From NCBI RefSeq assembly GCF_047495875.1, contig NC_092471.1, positions 8,639,001 through 8,703,000 of the forward strand: a stretch of DNA of 64,000 nucleotides. Direction: 5' to 3'. The stretch's first letter is position 1. Each line of letters starts with the position of its first letter. Positions 30,201 through 41,948 of the stretch are shown one piece after another. The notes below the pieces were generated by a model that was not told the origin of the DNA, made no database searches, and saw only the letters and a program-made list of their open reading frames with translations. Origin of the DNA: Pithys albifrons albifrons. Taxonomy: Eukaryota > Chordata > Aves > Passeriformes > Thamnophilidae. Made by a program: the position numbers and the translations under genes.

Positions 30201-32819
30201 GGCACTGGAGCCTGAATTTCAATATGCTGAGGGCCAGATGCATCCAACAAGAGTATCACCACTGTGTTTCCTGACAAGCTGCTCTTCCAGCACCCAAGTT
30301 AAACTCTTTGAAACACTGATTAGGCCAAGCTTTCTTCTGCACCCCTGAGGCCATGGCTCTGGGAACAGCCACTCCCTGTGAAAGTCTCTGACTTGGTCAC
30401 CAGCTACACAGAGGTGAACAATCACTTCTGGCTGGAGTGTGCACAGGTCAGTGTGCTGTGCAGGGGTTTTGCATGGGCTTTAAGACTCACTGAGCTGCCT
30501 TTATTCAGTCCTTAGCTAATGGGAAATAATTTGAGCATTGATGTAACCTTTGGGTTCAACAGAACTGCTACTGCAGACAGGTCTGGGTCTGGCCTGACAC
30601 TCATTAGCCGGACTAAGGACAGATTACAGTTGCCACCAGAAGTCCCCACCTGGCCCTGCCACTGCACCCCAAAGGTTTTCATAAATGCAAAACCCAGACT
30701 TGAATTTTCCCCTTGAAGACTAGATGAAGCTGTGTTCAAATGAATTAAATTTGCTTGTTCTCTTCTGGTGATGAACTTGAGGCTGATGAAAGTGAACTAT
30801 TTTTAGTGCTAGCTAGAGGCACAAGTGAATAGCTGGCAAAGCACAGAGTGCATTTCCCTGCCCTGTCAGTGCATCCAGCCAGGACCTGCACCACTCGGGT
30901 ACAAAGGATGCCAAGAGCCTCAATGCCATACTCAACCTTGCCCCCTTCTATTTAGAGTGTGCTCTGCATCCCTTTTTCACACAGAGAGGCTCCTTCCTGC
31001 TCAGAACCCCCCCAGGGTAGGTGAGTGCCTGTCTTGCTTAGCCTGTGCCAGGGGTTAACATTGCTGTGTTCAGCATTGGGGTGCTGGCATGTAAGCCCCA
31101 CAGTTTTGCCCCCAGGGAAACACGGCTGTTCTTCATTGAACAGCTCTATGGAAAATGTCCCAGGTGCTGGGACACAAATGGTCTGTGCTGTAAGGCAGCA
31201 CATTGACAACATCACCATAGACTGGAGAAGGAGGAGAAATCATCTGCCTTGGGTTCAGGGTCATCCTCAGTAGCACAGGCATCTAAACTGGCTTCTGTTA
31301 CACGTACTGCACCTTGCATCATGGAGGGGGGAGGTGTTGGCACTGGATTAGCTTCTATTTCCTCCAAGTGCTCTGAGGGCTGCTGACAATTTCAGCTTTA
31401 CTTATTATAATGTGTCCTTTACTGTGGTCATTTGTCTTGTTATTTAAAGGCTACAGTCTGACATTTGGTCTTTCCTGGATCACACATTGCTTGTGAGCAT
31501 AAAGGTCCTGTCTGCTTAAATAAAGTTTTATCCCAGATGCTATTTACAAGTTTCTCTTCCCTCTTCACCAAAATGTCAATATTTGCTTTTTCTGCAAGCT
31601 GGCAGGACACATCACACTTACTGCTGGATGCTGAAACTGCATGTGCTCAGAGACCAGACAGTGTTTCTGAGCCCCTAGAAGAGTTTTCTGGGGGCTCATG
31701 CCCTGGAAAGCTGCTCCTGGTACATCCAACTGTGGCTCTCCAGGAAGGGTTTGGCTTCTTTGTTTAAAAGTTCACACTAGTAGTTACTCATTTGGCTTTT
31801 TATACACAGATATTACCTCTTAAAATGTTTTCTTCTGTTCCTTTACATATTTCTTCATGCTGCATGCAAGGAATTTTTCTGCTTGGGACATATATTCAAA
31901 ACAGAACAGGCAAGTCTTTATGGCCTTGGTGGAGATAGCTGCTTATTTTGCTGCTGTAAAAACAAATGAGGGGTTAAAATCAGCAAGGCAGGAAGATCTT
32001 CTTATGTTTGCAAACACTGAATGAGCAGAACCTTGTTTCCACTGCACCAAACTGCACTTAATTTCCCCACAGCAGTAAGTTTTTCCAAGTCATTACTGTG
32101 GAAGTGATAGTGCTTTTCTCTTATACCAGAATTCCCTTTCACTCTTGCTTAAGGAAGGGGGTAGTGAAATGTTGCTTGCTCTGTTTTAAGACATTATGAC
32201 AGGAGATAAGCACCAAATAGCAACCTAAGCAACACAACAAGCTCTTTCCAATACACACTGGTCTTCACTAGACCTCTGCTTCATACAATCAAAGCAGTGT
32301 CCTTCTCAGAGGTCTTACAAAACAAAATTTCATTAATTCCATGGTATTCAGGATACAGAGCTAAACTCGCAGGACTTAATCTATTTAAATTGCCCTGTGA
32401 TATATATTCAGGAAAACAGAGGTACACTCATAAGAGTTGATCCATTTAAAGTTGATTTTACCTCTCAGCCTTTGTGAAATATCTGTGCAGGAGAGACTGT
32501 GAGCTTTCTGCATTTCTATTAGGAAGGAGACCAGCCAAGCCAAACCATGCACAGGGCAGACTTGGGCTTCCTTTATTGCAGACATGCTGCATCCAGTATT
32601 TCAACTGGTACCAAGAACCAAACTGTTGGAAAGGAGCTGGAAAAAGCCACCAGAGTCCTATTTCTTTCAGAGAACATCAAAACAATCCCTGAGAACTGCT
32701 GCAAATACAAACAAGTAGAAAGGTCCCCAGAGAGTGAGCATGCTTAAGCACAGCTCTCAAGTGGAGGCAAATAAATGTCTTAGAATGTCTTTTGGGCAGT
32801 CCCTGAATGGAGGCATAGA
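24217..32819. other. Intergenic sequence without supported genes
   Basis: No exon, RNA gene or clear transposon could be recognised. Base composition is slightly richer in GC from about 28 to 31.5 kb than in the left third of the window. Confidence 0.5.
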
Positions 32820-32962
32820 AACACAGAATAGTTGCAGTTGGAAGGCACCTTAAAGACCATCTAGTTCCAATGTGCCTGCCATGGGCAGGAAGACCTTCCT
32901 CTAGACCGGGGTGCTCAAACCCCAATCCAACCTGGCCTTGAACACTTTCAGGGATGGGACAT
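32820..32962 (-). mobile_element. CR1 LINE fragment, 3' end
   Basis: ACACAGAATAGTTGCAGTTG then GGAAGGCACC, TTAAAGACCATCTAGTTCC and CAACCTGGCCTTGAACACTT match the reversed CR1 3' region. About 140 bp, 5'-truncated. Confidence 0.85.
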
Positions 32963-33519
32963 GATTCATTTTCCCTTAAAGATGGCTTTAGCTGTTGGAT
33001 ACAGTGGCAAGATGTGGTGTCTTATCCTTGGAGTATCACACCCATGTTGACTCAGGGTGATTAGTGGCCCCAGAGCCTCCAGTGGGGTTTGATATCAGAG
33101 CTCCACTGTGCAGCTCAGTCAAGGGAGACTGGCTGGCCTCGATGATCAGAGGCACTGGTGCGGGTGCCAGGGTTTTGTGTTGCTGCTCTGTGCCCAGATG
33201 CCTCAGGGCATCGCCCCCACCCCATGGGCAGGGCTGTGCCCTCAGTGGAGGACCTCGCTGGGGGCAGACTCTGAAACCCACTTCAGCCCCCGCTGTCTGT
33301 GGCACCAGTGCTGAGCTGCTTAGCAGCAAAACCAAGGTCATTTCAGCCAGACAAAACATTTTTCCCATATCTTTTAGACTGTAACCATGACCCCTGCTTT
33401 GTTCATCACGATCCAGTCAATTTACTGCTTCACCGAGCTGTCCTTGTTCTGGGGGGTCCCTTGCAGCTGCTGCACATCAGGAGTCCCAGGACAGCGCCCA
33501 CTCAGAAGACCCCCACGCT

Positions 33520-33718
33520 GCCGGGTGACACCAGTCCCAGCCCTGTCTCTGCCGGGTGACATCAGTCCAGAGCCCTGTCTCTGAAGGGTGACACCGGCCC
33601 CAGCTCTGTCTGTGCCGGGTGACATCAGTCCGGAATCCTATCTCTGTCGAGTGACACCGGTCCCAGACCTCTGTCTCTGTCGGGTGACACCGGCCCCACT
33701 CAGCTCTGTCTCTGCCGG
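33520..33718 (+). repeat. Minisatellite, about 32-bp unit, six copies
   Basis: Units start at 33520, 33551, 33583, 33614, 33646 and 33679, with a seventh partial unit at 33714. Each has the form GCCGGGTGACAYCRGTCCC followed by a CTCTGTCTCT-like tail. Unit lengths are 31, 32, 31, 32, 33 and 35 bp, with substitutions between units. The array is GC-rich and leads directly into a CpG-rich block. Confidence 0.9.
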
Positions 33719-34080
33719 CTGCGCTCGGCGGGGCCCCAGCGCCACCCTCTGGGGACGCGGCCGGAGCTGCGCGGCCCCGACTGCATCCTCGGAGTCTGAC
33801 TCCTCCCTCCAGACAGGCTTTTGCTTCCATCTCAGCGCCCCCAGCTCTGTTTTGGGGCTCAGCCCTTGCGGAGCGCCAGGGGCCGTGGATGTGCCGCACC
33901 GCGGGGCGGGAGGGCTCGGGGCGGGAGGGCGCTCCGGCTCCTCGGCAGCGCTGGCTCCTGGATCGCTACTTGCCCTTTGGAAAACGCCCAGGTTTGCTGA
34001 CCGCCTGCGCTCGCTCCAGAGATGCCCTGCTTGCTTAGCGGTCGCTGGTCCGTGCCTGTCACAGCCACCGGCACGACACT
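33719..34080. promoter_or_regulatory. Small CpG-rich block, possible orphan CpG island
   Basis: GC and CpG content rise sharply compared with the surroundings. There are repeated GGGGCGGGAGGG elements near 33,900-33,930 and a GCGGCCGG-type core near 33,760. No exon is recognised, and the 208- to 247-codon open frames over it look like composition artefacts. It could be an enhancer, an alternative promoter or a lncRNA start. Confidence 0.4.
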
Positions 34081-34202
34081 GGTCCAGGGGCATTAAGGAC
34101 GGTCGCCCATTTAATTCCAGCCGCGCTGGCCCCAGGACACTTCTGCTAGAGCAGAGCCAGGTCAACCTGCCCGTGCTCAGCACACTGCTGCCAACACAAT
34201 GC

Positions 34203-34347
34203 CATAGAATAGAGTCAGCGAATATTCTGAATTGCAAAGGACCCATGAGGATCGTCGAGACCAACTCTGAAGTGAATGGCCTGTACAGCGATCACACCTG
34301 TGTCCTTGGCATTATCAGCACCATACTCTAAGCAACTGAGCTGACAT
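34203..34347 (-). mobile_element. Old CR1-family fragment
   Basis: CATAGAATAGAGTCAGCGAA, GACCCATGAGGATCGTCGAG and GCATTATCAGCACCATACTC followed by TAAGCAACTGAGCT correspond to a diverged CR1 subfamily 3' region in reverse. Confidence 0.65.
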
Positions 34348-35140
34348 GCGCCACATGTGCCAACATAGCCCGTGAGCCTGGACACTGGCCATCACTCTCA
34401 GTTGTTTCTGCTGATGGTGCTGCTGGGCTCAGCAACAGCCTGTCCCGAGACACTCCAGCCCCAGCAAGAGGACACTGTCAACCAGCACCTAGCCTGGACT
34501 TTACTGTCAACAACTGTCAGCAACTTTACTGATGGCTATGCAGTCCTGTGTGGTAGGCAAAATACTATAAAGAGGTTACATCCTTCTTTTATAGTATGAG
34601 ACCATGCTCATGAACAAGTGCAACGGTGGTTTCCCAAGTGTATCCTCTATTTCAGGAGCTGCACCAGCAATACAGGACATTAGTTTGCACTGTGATTTCC
34701 CGGTCTAGATAAGCAGGGTGAGAGTGGGATGCAGACACTTTTCCAGAATACGGCATCACAAGCAGCTGGCATAAACTGCTTCACTGTAACTCAGAGCAGC
34801 TCTGCAACGTGCACCCAGGCCCTGCAGTGGAGCTACTACACCCACGCAGGGACTGTAAACTGAGGTGGACTCTCCCAGCTCCTGTGCTGTGCTTCCACAA
34901 GCAACTCCTGCTCCCCCCAGCTTGGGGATTGAGCCACTGAGCTTTTGTGCTGCCTTTTCAGTTGTGGAAAGAGGGTATCTGGTGGTCATTGCAGAACCAA
35001 CTGCTAAAAAAAATAAAAAGGGTGTATTTAAAAGATTCTTAAGTCTCCTGTTGTTCTAGGTAAAGAATCTTAATCTTTTTCAGGCTTTTTCTAAAAAACT
35101 CTGTAATTTTATTTGGCTTGATCTCTTCACATAAAATGAA

Positions 35141-35158
35141 TTGGTTGGTTGGTTGGTT
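35141..35158 (+). repeat. (GGTT)n microsatellite
   Basis: Four tandem GGTT units followed by a T run. Confidence 0.8.
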
Positions 35159-38100
35159 TTTTTCCTGATCAGCTCCAGCTCAAGGGAATTACCTCCAGGA
35201 GGAAGGACACTGTGCTGTAGAGGAAACCTTCAAGGAGAAGTGAGACATTCTGTAGCACGGGCCTATCCAAGTGCTCTCAAGTACTCTGAGAACAAATTAT
35301 AGTGTAACTTTAGTAACATGTTGCGGATGTGAGTACTTTATATCTGCGTATAAAAGAGTCGTCTTGTTATTTATTGTCCCTTTCAGAATTAGTTGAGGAA
35401 GGAAAAGGGAAATTGTACTCCCTGGCATGTCACGAAGCTGGTTGAGATGCTGAGGAGGAAATGAAACAGAGGCCAGCTGAGAACAGCACCTTGCAGCTGA
35501 ACCCTGCAGGGTGGTTTTGGCCCATGGGAGGAGAGAGGCAGCTTTGACTCAGCATTCCTCAGATGAAAGCTTAAAATCAAATCAGCACAGCAGAGAACAT
35601 TTTTGCTGCTTCCTCCCGAAACCACGAACTCCTGCCCAGTCACAAGCTCAGATAGAGGACTCCACTGAAGAGCTGAAGGTGTGAGAGTCTCCCAGTTACC
35701 TCAGACTGACAGTGACAAATGTGCTGTGTTCTCCCCAAAAGTCAGCAGCAATGTGTCCCTCCCTACTCTGGGGAAGGTCACTGCTGTTCTGTGTGCTGGG
35801 ACACACATAAAGGAGGGTCAAGCATGCTGCCTTCCACCTGAAGAGGGAATTTCCCTCCTGTACTAAATATGGGAGCAGACATAAGTAACCCTCTTGTTCT
35901 TCCTGGGGTCATCTGGAGCACAGAAAATTCTGGAGGAGGCTTTTCCTTAGCCTCTGCTCCTAACTGCTTCCCTTCAATCTCTGGCAGTCAAAGCCAGAGC
36001 AATGGGATGGGCTGGCCTTTAGCACTCCACTGCTTCTTCCAAATGCTTACCCGAGTGGATGCCCTGGCTCCAGTCTGGCTCCATGCAGAGGACATGACGC
36101 ACAGTCACAATCAGAGATCTGTGTGGGGCTTTTTTCCCTATACCCAATGGACATTTGTCAGAACTCTGACCCTGCAGTGCAGTATAACCATTGGCAGGGT
36201 AGTGATTGCTGTGGGTGTGAGCTCCTGAATCACTTACAAGAAACAGAGAGGTGGTTGCACAGCTTCAGCTGCTTTGCCGCGAGCCTTGGCCAGTCCCATC
36301 AGATGAAGCACCACATGATGTCTGGGATGAACACATCACATCCATGCAGGGTCCAGGCATCCTCCCTAGGGGGCACCCCCAACTCCAGGCCACCAGGGCC
36401 TGGGACCATAGCAGGAGCTGCTTCCTTCCAGGAGAACACTGGATCTGAAATAAATTACATATGCATTTTTTCTTGGTTCCAGCCTCTAAAAGTTCAAACT
36501 GTTTCTGTTTTCCTGGTGTTAGTCATGCACACAGATAGGGAGCCTAACCTGTAATTCTGGCTTTGCTGCTGCTATAAAACATTCACACTGGGTTCTTTTA
36601 AACCAGGAGAAGAAACCTTTAATTTAATTCCACTAGAGCAGTTTAATCTAGGACTATGACATTTCAGTTATTTAGTAATACATATTTAACACACCCTAAA
36701 TTAAACCAAGAGAAGGAAAAATGTTGTATATAAGCAACTACAAGGATTTTATTTAAAGCCAGTTAGAGCTGTAAATTTAGCACAAAGACCTAAACAAAGA
36801 CCATACAACCTTTTTGCCTGTTAGGATGCATAATTTAGAGACCTCTGTTTAGGATATAATGTCGGAGATTTCCCTATCTCCTTAATTTGAATTTTTGGCT
36901 GATAAGAGACAGAAAAGTCTAAAATACTGAGAACTTCCCCGAGATGGGAAAACCATTTCTGCAGGATGCTGGTCCTATTCTGGAGAACACAGATGTTCCT
37001 GATCCACAGGGGTTCAGTGCAGCAAGACAGGAAACCACTCAAATTGTTTCCCATCACTTCCAAAGGCCAGGTGTGCTGGTTTTCAGCATAAGCTTCCATA
37101 AAATAATGTGATGAACAACACTCTAGTAGCTTTGTCTATCACAGAAAGAGCACAGGCTTGCTGCTCCCTGTTTTGACTTTATCTCCTGGTCTTCTCTTGG
37201 TCTTCAGCAGGGCTGTAAGTTCCTTCGGGCATGGTGCTTCTCATTGTCCCATGCTGGTGCAGATGCTGGTGCAGCAAGACTGTTGTTCCAGCATTTGGGA
37301 GTTCTGTGCTGCAGTATGTGAAGCGATCCATGACTTGGCTTTCTTGAATAACTCTGTCACTGAGAAATATATTCAATTTTATATTCTTTAACATTGCTGC
37401 TTTCTGCATTCTTATAGATGGTTGTTTATTGCCCACAGCCAGAGAGAGTTTCATTCACAATAAATCAGGCTCTTTTTAGCACAGCCTCAAGAATTCCAGG
37501 AGCAGTTTTGGCTTCCCTAGAACCACAGCATGACTCAACGTGGTGAATGGAAAACCAGACTTTCCCAGTAAATCCCTGTTTCTACACAGAAGTTATTGGT
37601 TAATATGATTTGGTTTCATTTCCATGGTGGTCAATCCTGAGGATCTTCAGCCTCTGGATCAGCCTATCAGAGCAGGGAATTGCAGGGGAAGCAGAGAGGC
37701 AGTCCTGGCCCTGGAGAGACCAGAGAATGTGTTCCAGGTGGGCTGAAGCAGTGAGTTAGCAGATGAGAAATGATGAACAGCAAAGGGACAAAGAAAGAAA
37801 TCCTGTGAGGTTGCAGGAATTTGGAAGCAGCCCTGTGGAGACAGCTGTTCAGGGGGGTGAGGAACTTCCTGGCTTGGACTTACACACACGCTGGCCCACG
37901 ACATGCAGGATGAAGTGGGTTTCTATACCTCCTAAATATTTCTGGGATTACTATTATTACTTTTTAATCAATGTAGGAAATTAATGAAGGCGAGAATGAA
38001 AGTGCAGGTGTTGCCAAAAGAGTTGCTTGTTATTTCTGACAGAGCACAGCAGGGCCTCGGCATCACTGGATAAGCCACAATAATATCAACATTACAGTCG

Positions 38101-39246
38101 TTGAGCTGCTTTTACAACTGACTACTGATGTCTCTATTAGCTTCCACAGCAGATAACAACACCTGGAGAAGGAAAGAAATTTATACTCACTAATAATGAA
38201 TTCTCTGCTAGCAATGAACACTAAGTCAAATACTGTTATCTTTGCCTAGCAATAAAACATACAGGCCACATAGTGCCCTTTGAAAGCTCTGTTGTTGTGC
38301 TAAACTCACTGCCACTGAGACAGGCAGGCTGCTCTCCTGGCTACCAGAGCACACGATGATAGTAATGTGGTCCTCAGCAGTATTTAGAGAAAAAGTAAAT
38401 ACTGAACCTCATTAAATATAATAACCTGATATTCATTTACTTAATGCTCATACTATGAATAGCAGATATTGACCCAAATGTGGGAATAGCCTTACCCAGT
38501 GTTCTATCACCTAACATTAATCCTTATCAGCTTTGTGGTTGTGTTCAAAGATCTCCCTTGGGTATGTTTCCTGGACACTATTAAACAAATTGCTTCTGCT
38601 GCCTATAATTAAAGAAATATATTCAGCAGCAAAGGGGCACAAATGGAAGTCTACATCAGGAAATTGCTGCATGCTGAGTTATCCTTCAGACAGAGCACAG
38701 TGACAGAATAAGACACATTCCCTGCTGGCTGGCAAGGAAAAAGCAGAAAAGAGAATGAAATTAAACATTGACAAGCTGCAGTGCAGTCTCTGAGATGACC
38801 TGGGGTTACCACATAAAATACTTCACTAGTCTGAAAGGGCTCATTTGACCCCAGCACCTCTGCTTTTCACTGATATTATTCCAGCTTTTACTGCCACTCT
38901 ACACAGATACCTCTTTGTTACCATCTGGTTTTCTCTGCCCATCTCTGTCCTCTGTCAGCACCAACTTCTTGCACCAGAGAGTACAGCTCATCCCCAGGAA
39001 CAGGGCAGGGAGATCAGTGAGTGGGGTTTTTTTGGTAGATTCTTTCCACAAAACCTCAGAAGGCCCATTTCAGACTGTTCTCCCACATCTAGCCAGCCAG
39101 GTTCTTAAATACTCATCATGTGTTCTTTTTGGACACTGGAGAGAAGAGCAATGGACTATTTAATTTCCTCTGGGATCCAGAGTCCTTCAAGAGAAAAAGC
39201 AGTAGAACAAGGCAGTAGGAGTAAATAATAATTAAAATCAAGCACA

Positions 39247-39298
39247 TCTATATATATATAGAGAGAGAGACAGAGAGAGGGAGAGAGAGAGATAGAGA
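39247..39298 (+). repeat. Compound (TA)n-(GA)n microsatellite
   Basis: About seven TA units run directly into roughly 35 bp of GAGAGA interrupted by CA, GG and TA steps: a homopurine tract next to an alternating AT tract. Confidence 0.9.
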
Positions 39299-41660
39299 CT
39301 GGGGTTAAACTAATACTATAGTTGAGGCAGAAAACCATGAAAGCAGGGGAATTCAAAGCTGGAGCTGCCATGGCAACCCTGACTCATGCCATGGTGGTTG
39401 GGCATTGCAGCATCTTCCCGGGACCTCCCAGCAAGTGCTGATGTTTGCTCCATATTTTATGGGCATTCTGTGGACATGTAATGGAGCTGCTGAAGAAAGC
39501 AGCTGGTGCATTTGTGGAAGAGAATGAAATCTTTCAGGGAAGATCTGGAAACTCAGTCTTAGCAGATGCAAATACAGGTACTTGTAAATCTGGGCTCAAA
39601 CTGAGATCACACATGAATTCCTGAGCCCAGAGTCCCAGCAAGCCATGAGGCCATCAGAAGCCAATAAGGAAAGCAGAAGTTTTAGTAATGAAACTTGGAA
39701 TACTGAAATTCCACCTGCAAGCCCCAAACCAAAACTGGCTCCAGCATGGATCCTGTCTGCAGGGCTATAAATTCCAGCTCCTGCTCTACCCAGCATGTAC
39801 CTCTGTGCAACAAAACAGCTTCGTTTTTCTCCAGGTAAAAGTTCATACAGCCATGTAAGTCTCTTTGTGCAACTGAGTCCCATTTGCAATGGTTCTGTGG
39901 TGGAATTGAGTCTAAACAAGAGACCAAAGGCTGATAAAATGTCAGTTGTAAACAGTTTGACCTACTGGTTGTAGTCCAAGGCAGCCTGTACCGTGTTAGA
40001 GAAGCAGCACTCAGGTAAACAGGTACAGGTGCAATGACCAGGAGCTGGAGAAGTTTTCTTAGCAGTGGCTTTGTGTTAATGGTATATTTAACGTTACAAT
40101 TTCCAGACTCCACAGGACTTTGTGGTATTATTATATCTTTAGAAATCTGACTGATTTTCCAATGCAGAAAATATATGCAACATGATTTTTCCACTGTAAT
40201 GTTATTATCTTTTCCATTTCATCTTTACTTGCAATAGAAGTGTTCTGTAGAATCATGCTAGTAAAAGCTATGCATTTGTTTCTCATTCAACGCTTAGATT
40301 AGATTTGTTTTGGATTTTTTTCAATCTTCACAAGTAGCAAGTTATGTTTTCAAAACTGACAAAATTCACCTCAAAGCAAGCTGCTCACAGTTCTCCCTTA
40401 CAAGAGCCAATGCACCCTTTTCCAATGTGCATGCTTTGATCATGGTTTTTGGTGAGCTGCAATGAAGAACAAAAGTAGAGCTCCAGAGGAAGGCATAACT
40501 GTCGGCTCTGCTATACAGTGATACACCAGCTCTGACTCATAAACTAGCAATACACTTTGGGGCATCTAGAGACAGAGCATAGAGAAAACAAAATGTAACA
40601 ATCGTACATAAAAGCATACACATCCACTGAGCATCTTCAGACAAAAATAAAACATGGAAATTTGGAGGACAGAGCATTTGCATTGCCAAAGCTGAGACAC
40701 AACTCATCTGCACGTGCAGGAATTGTCAGCATGCCAAGAAGAGCGATTAAAGACCATGTCTGTGTAGTTAAATTGGTTTGTTTGTTAGAGCAGATGATGT
40801 AGTGCAAATCAGAGCAGCATGAAAATTCTTTGAACAGAAATTCATGCGCAGTCTGAGTTTCAGGAGGGCATCTCAAGAGACAGACTGGGCTTTCTCAACC
40901 ATTCTTTACTCCATTCAGCAGGTACTGAGTCTGCACTTCACCTTTGATTTGGTAGCTGCACTTCATCCTGCTTTGTACTTTGGCTAGCTGCCCATAAAAA
41001 TAACAAGGTTATTTCACTTCCAATAAAAAATGTTTGATGGTCTGCTTCTGAAAGCAGGGAAAGCCCTCAGGCATAGCCAATTTTGCTTAGTCCATCATGG
41101 CTCTTCCTTGCCAGGGACAAGTTGCCTCTGCTCAGTTCCAGGTACCATGTCCCTGCACCTGCAGCATGGAGGCAGGGATGGAGGCAGAATCCTGTCTAGG
41201 CTTACCCAGTACTTGGAGCAAAATGGTACCAACCTCCCAGCGGACTTTAAACCCTCTTCACACCTCTCGAGCCACAGGAAGGAGGCTCAATGCTGGATTT
41301 TCCCAGGGTGAAACTGACCTCTGCAGAGAGAAAACAAACCAACAACTTCAGCTTCATAAAGCACAGCCCTCTGAGCACCTCCAGGCATGGGAGGTAGAAA
41401 GGTTGTATTATGGGAAAGTCTCACCATCCATCCAGAGTCACCTATGCCTCAGGTTATCTACTTCTGGGACATGACTTCCCCAGTTTGTCATATCAGGAAC
41501 AAAGGGAAATCTCCCTTTCCTGAACACTTGCTACTTCATCAGGGCTGCAAATCAAAGTAAAACAGCTCTAAAGAAGGATGCCGCAGCCTGTCTTGCTCAT
41601 ACAGTTCAGCAAGAGTCTGAATCCTTCAACATAACCAACTCCAAGAAGTCTCTTTAAGTA

Positions 41661-41948
41661 ACAGAATCATGGAGTGGTTTGGGTCGGCAGGGACATTAAA
41701 GACTATCGAGTTGGAACCCCTCTGCCTTGGGCAGTTACACTTCCCACTAGATCAGTTTGTTCAGTGCTCCAGTTTGGCCATGACACTGCCAGGGATGGGA
41801 CATCTGCAACTTCTCTGGGCAATCCATTCCAGTGCCTCACCACAGCCCCAGTAAAGCATTTCTTCCATAAATCTAACATAAATTTCCCCTTTTTCATTTC
41901 AAACACATTATTCCCTGTCCTATCACTACAGTTCCTGATGAAGAGAAC
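41661..41948 (-). mobile_element. CR1 LINE fragment
   Basis: ACAGAATCATGGAGTGGTTT followed by GGGTCGG marks the 3' end. GCCAGGGATGGGACATCTGC, GGGCAATCCATTCCAGTGCC and CTATCACTACAGTTCCTGAT are diagnostic of CR1 in reverse. About 290 bp. Confidence 0.88.

Larger units (their letters stand above)
34348..41660. other. Intergenic sequence without supported genes
   Basis: Only simple repeats were seen: (GGTT)n at 35141-35158 and the TA/GA compound repeat at 39.2 kb. No exon or RNA gene could be supported. Confidence 0.5.

Noticed and set aside
33722..33760. CTCF-like site in the 33.7-kb CpG-rich block
   Set aside because: The reverse strand reads CCAGAGGGTGGCGC, which misses the core by a register shift; too weak to call.
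33588..34331. 247-codon plus-strand frame and 208-codon minus-strand frame
   Set aside because: They cover the minisatellite, the CpG-rich block and part of a CR1 fragment. The composition explains them, and no family was recognised.
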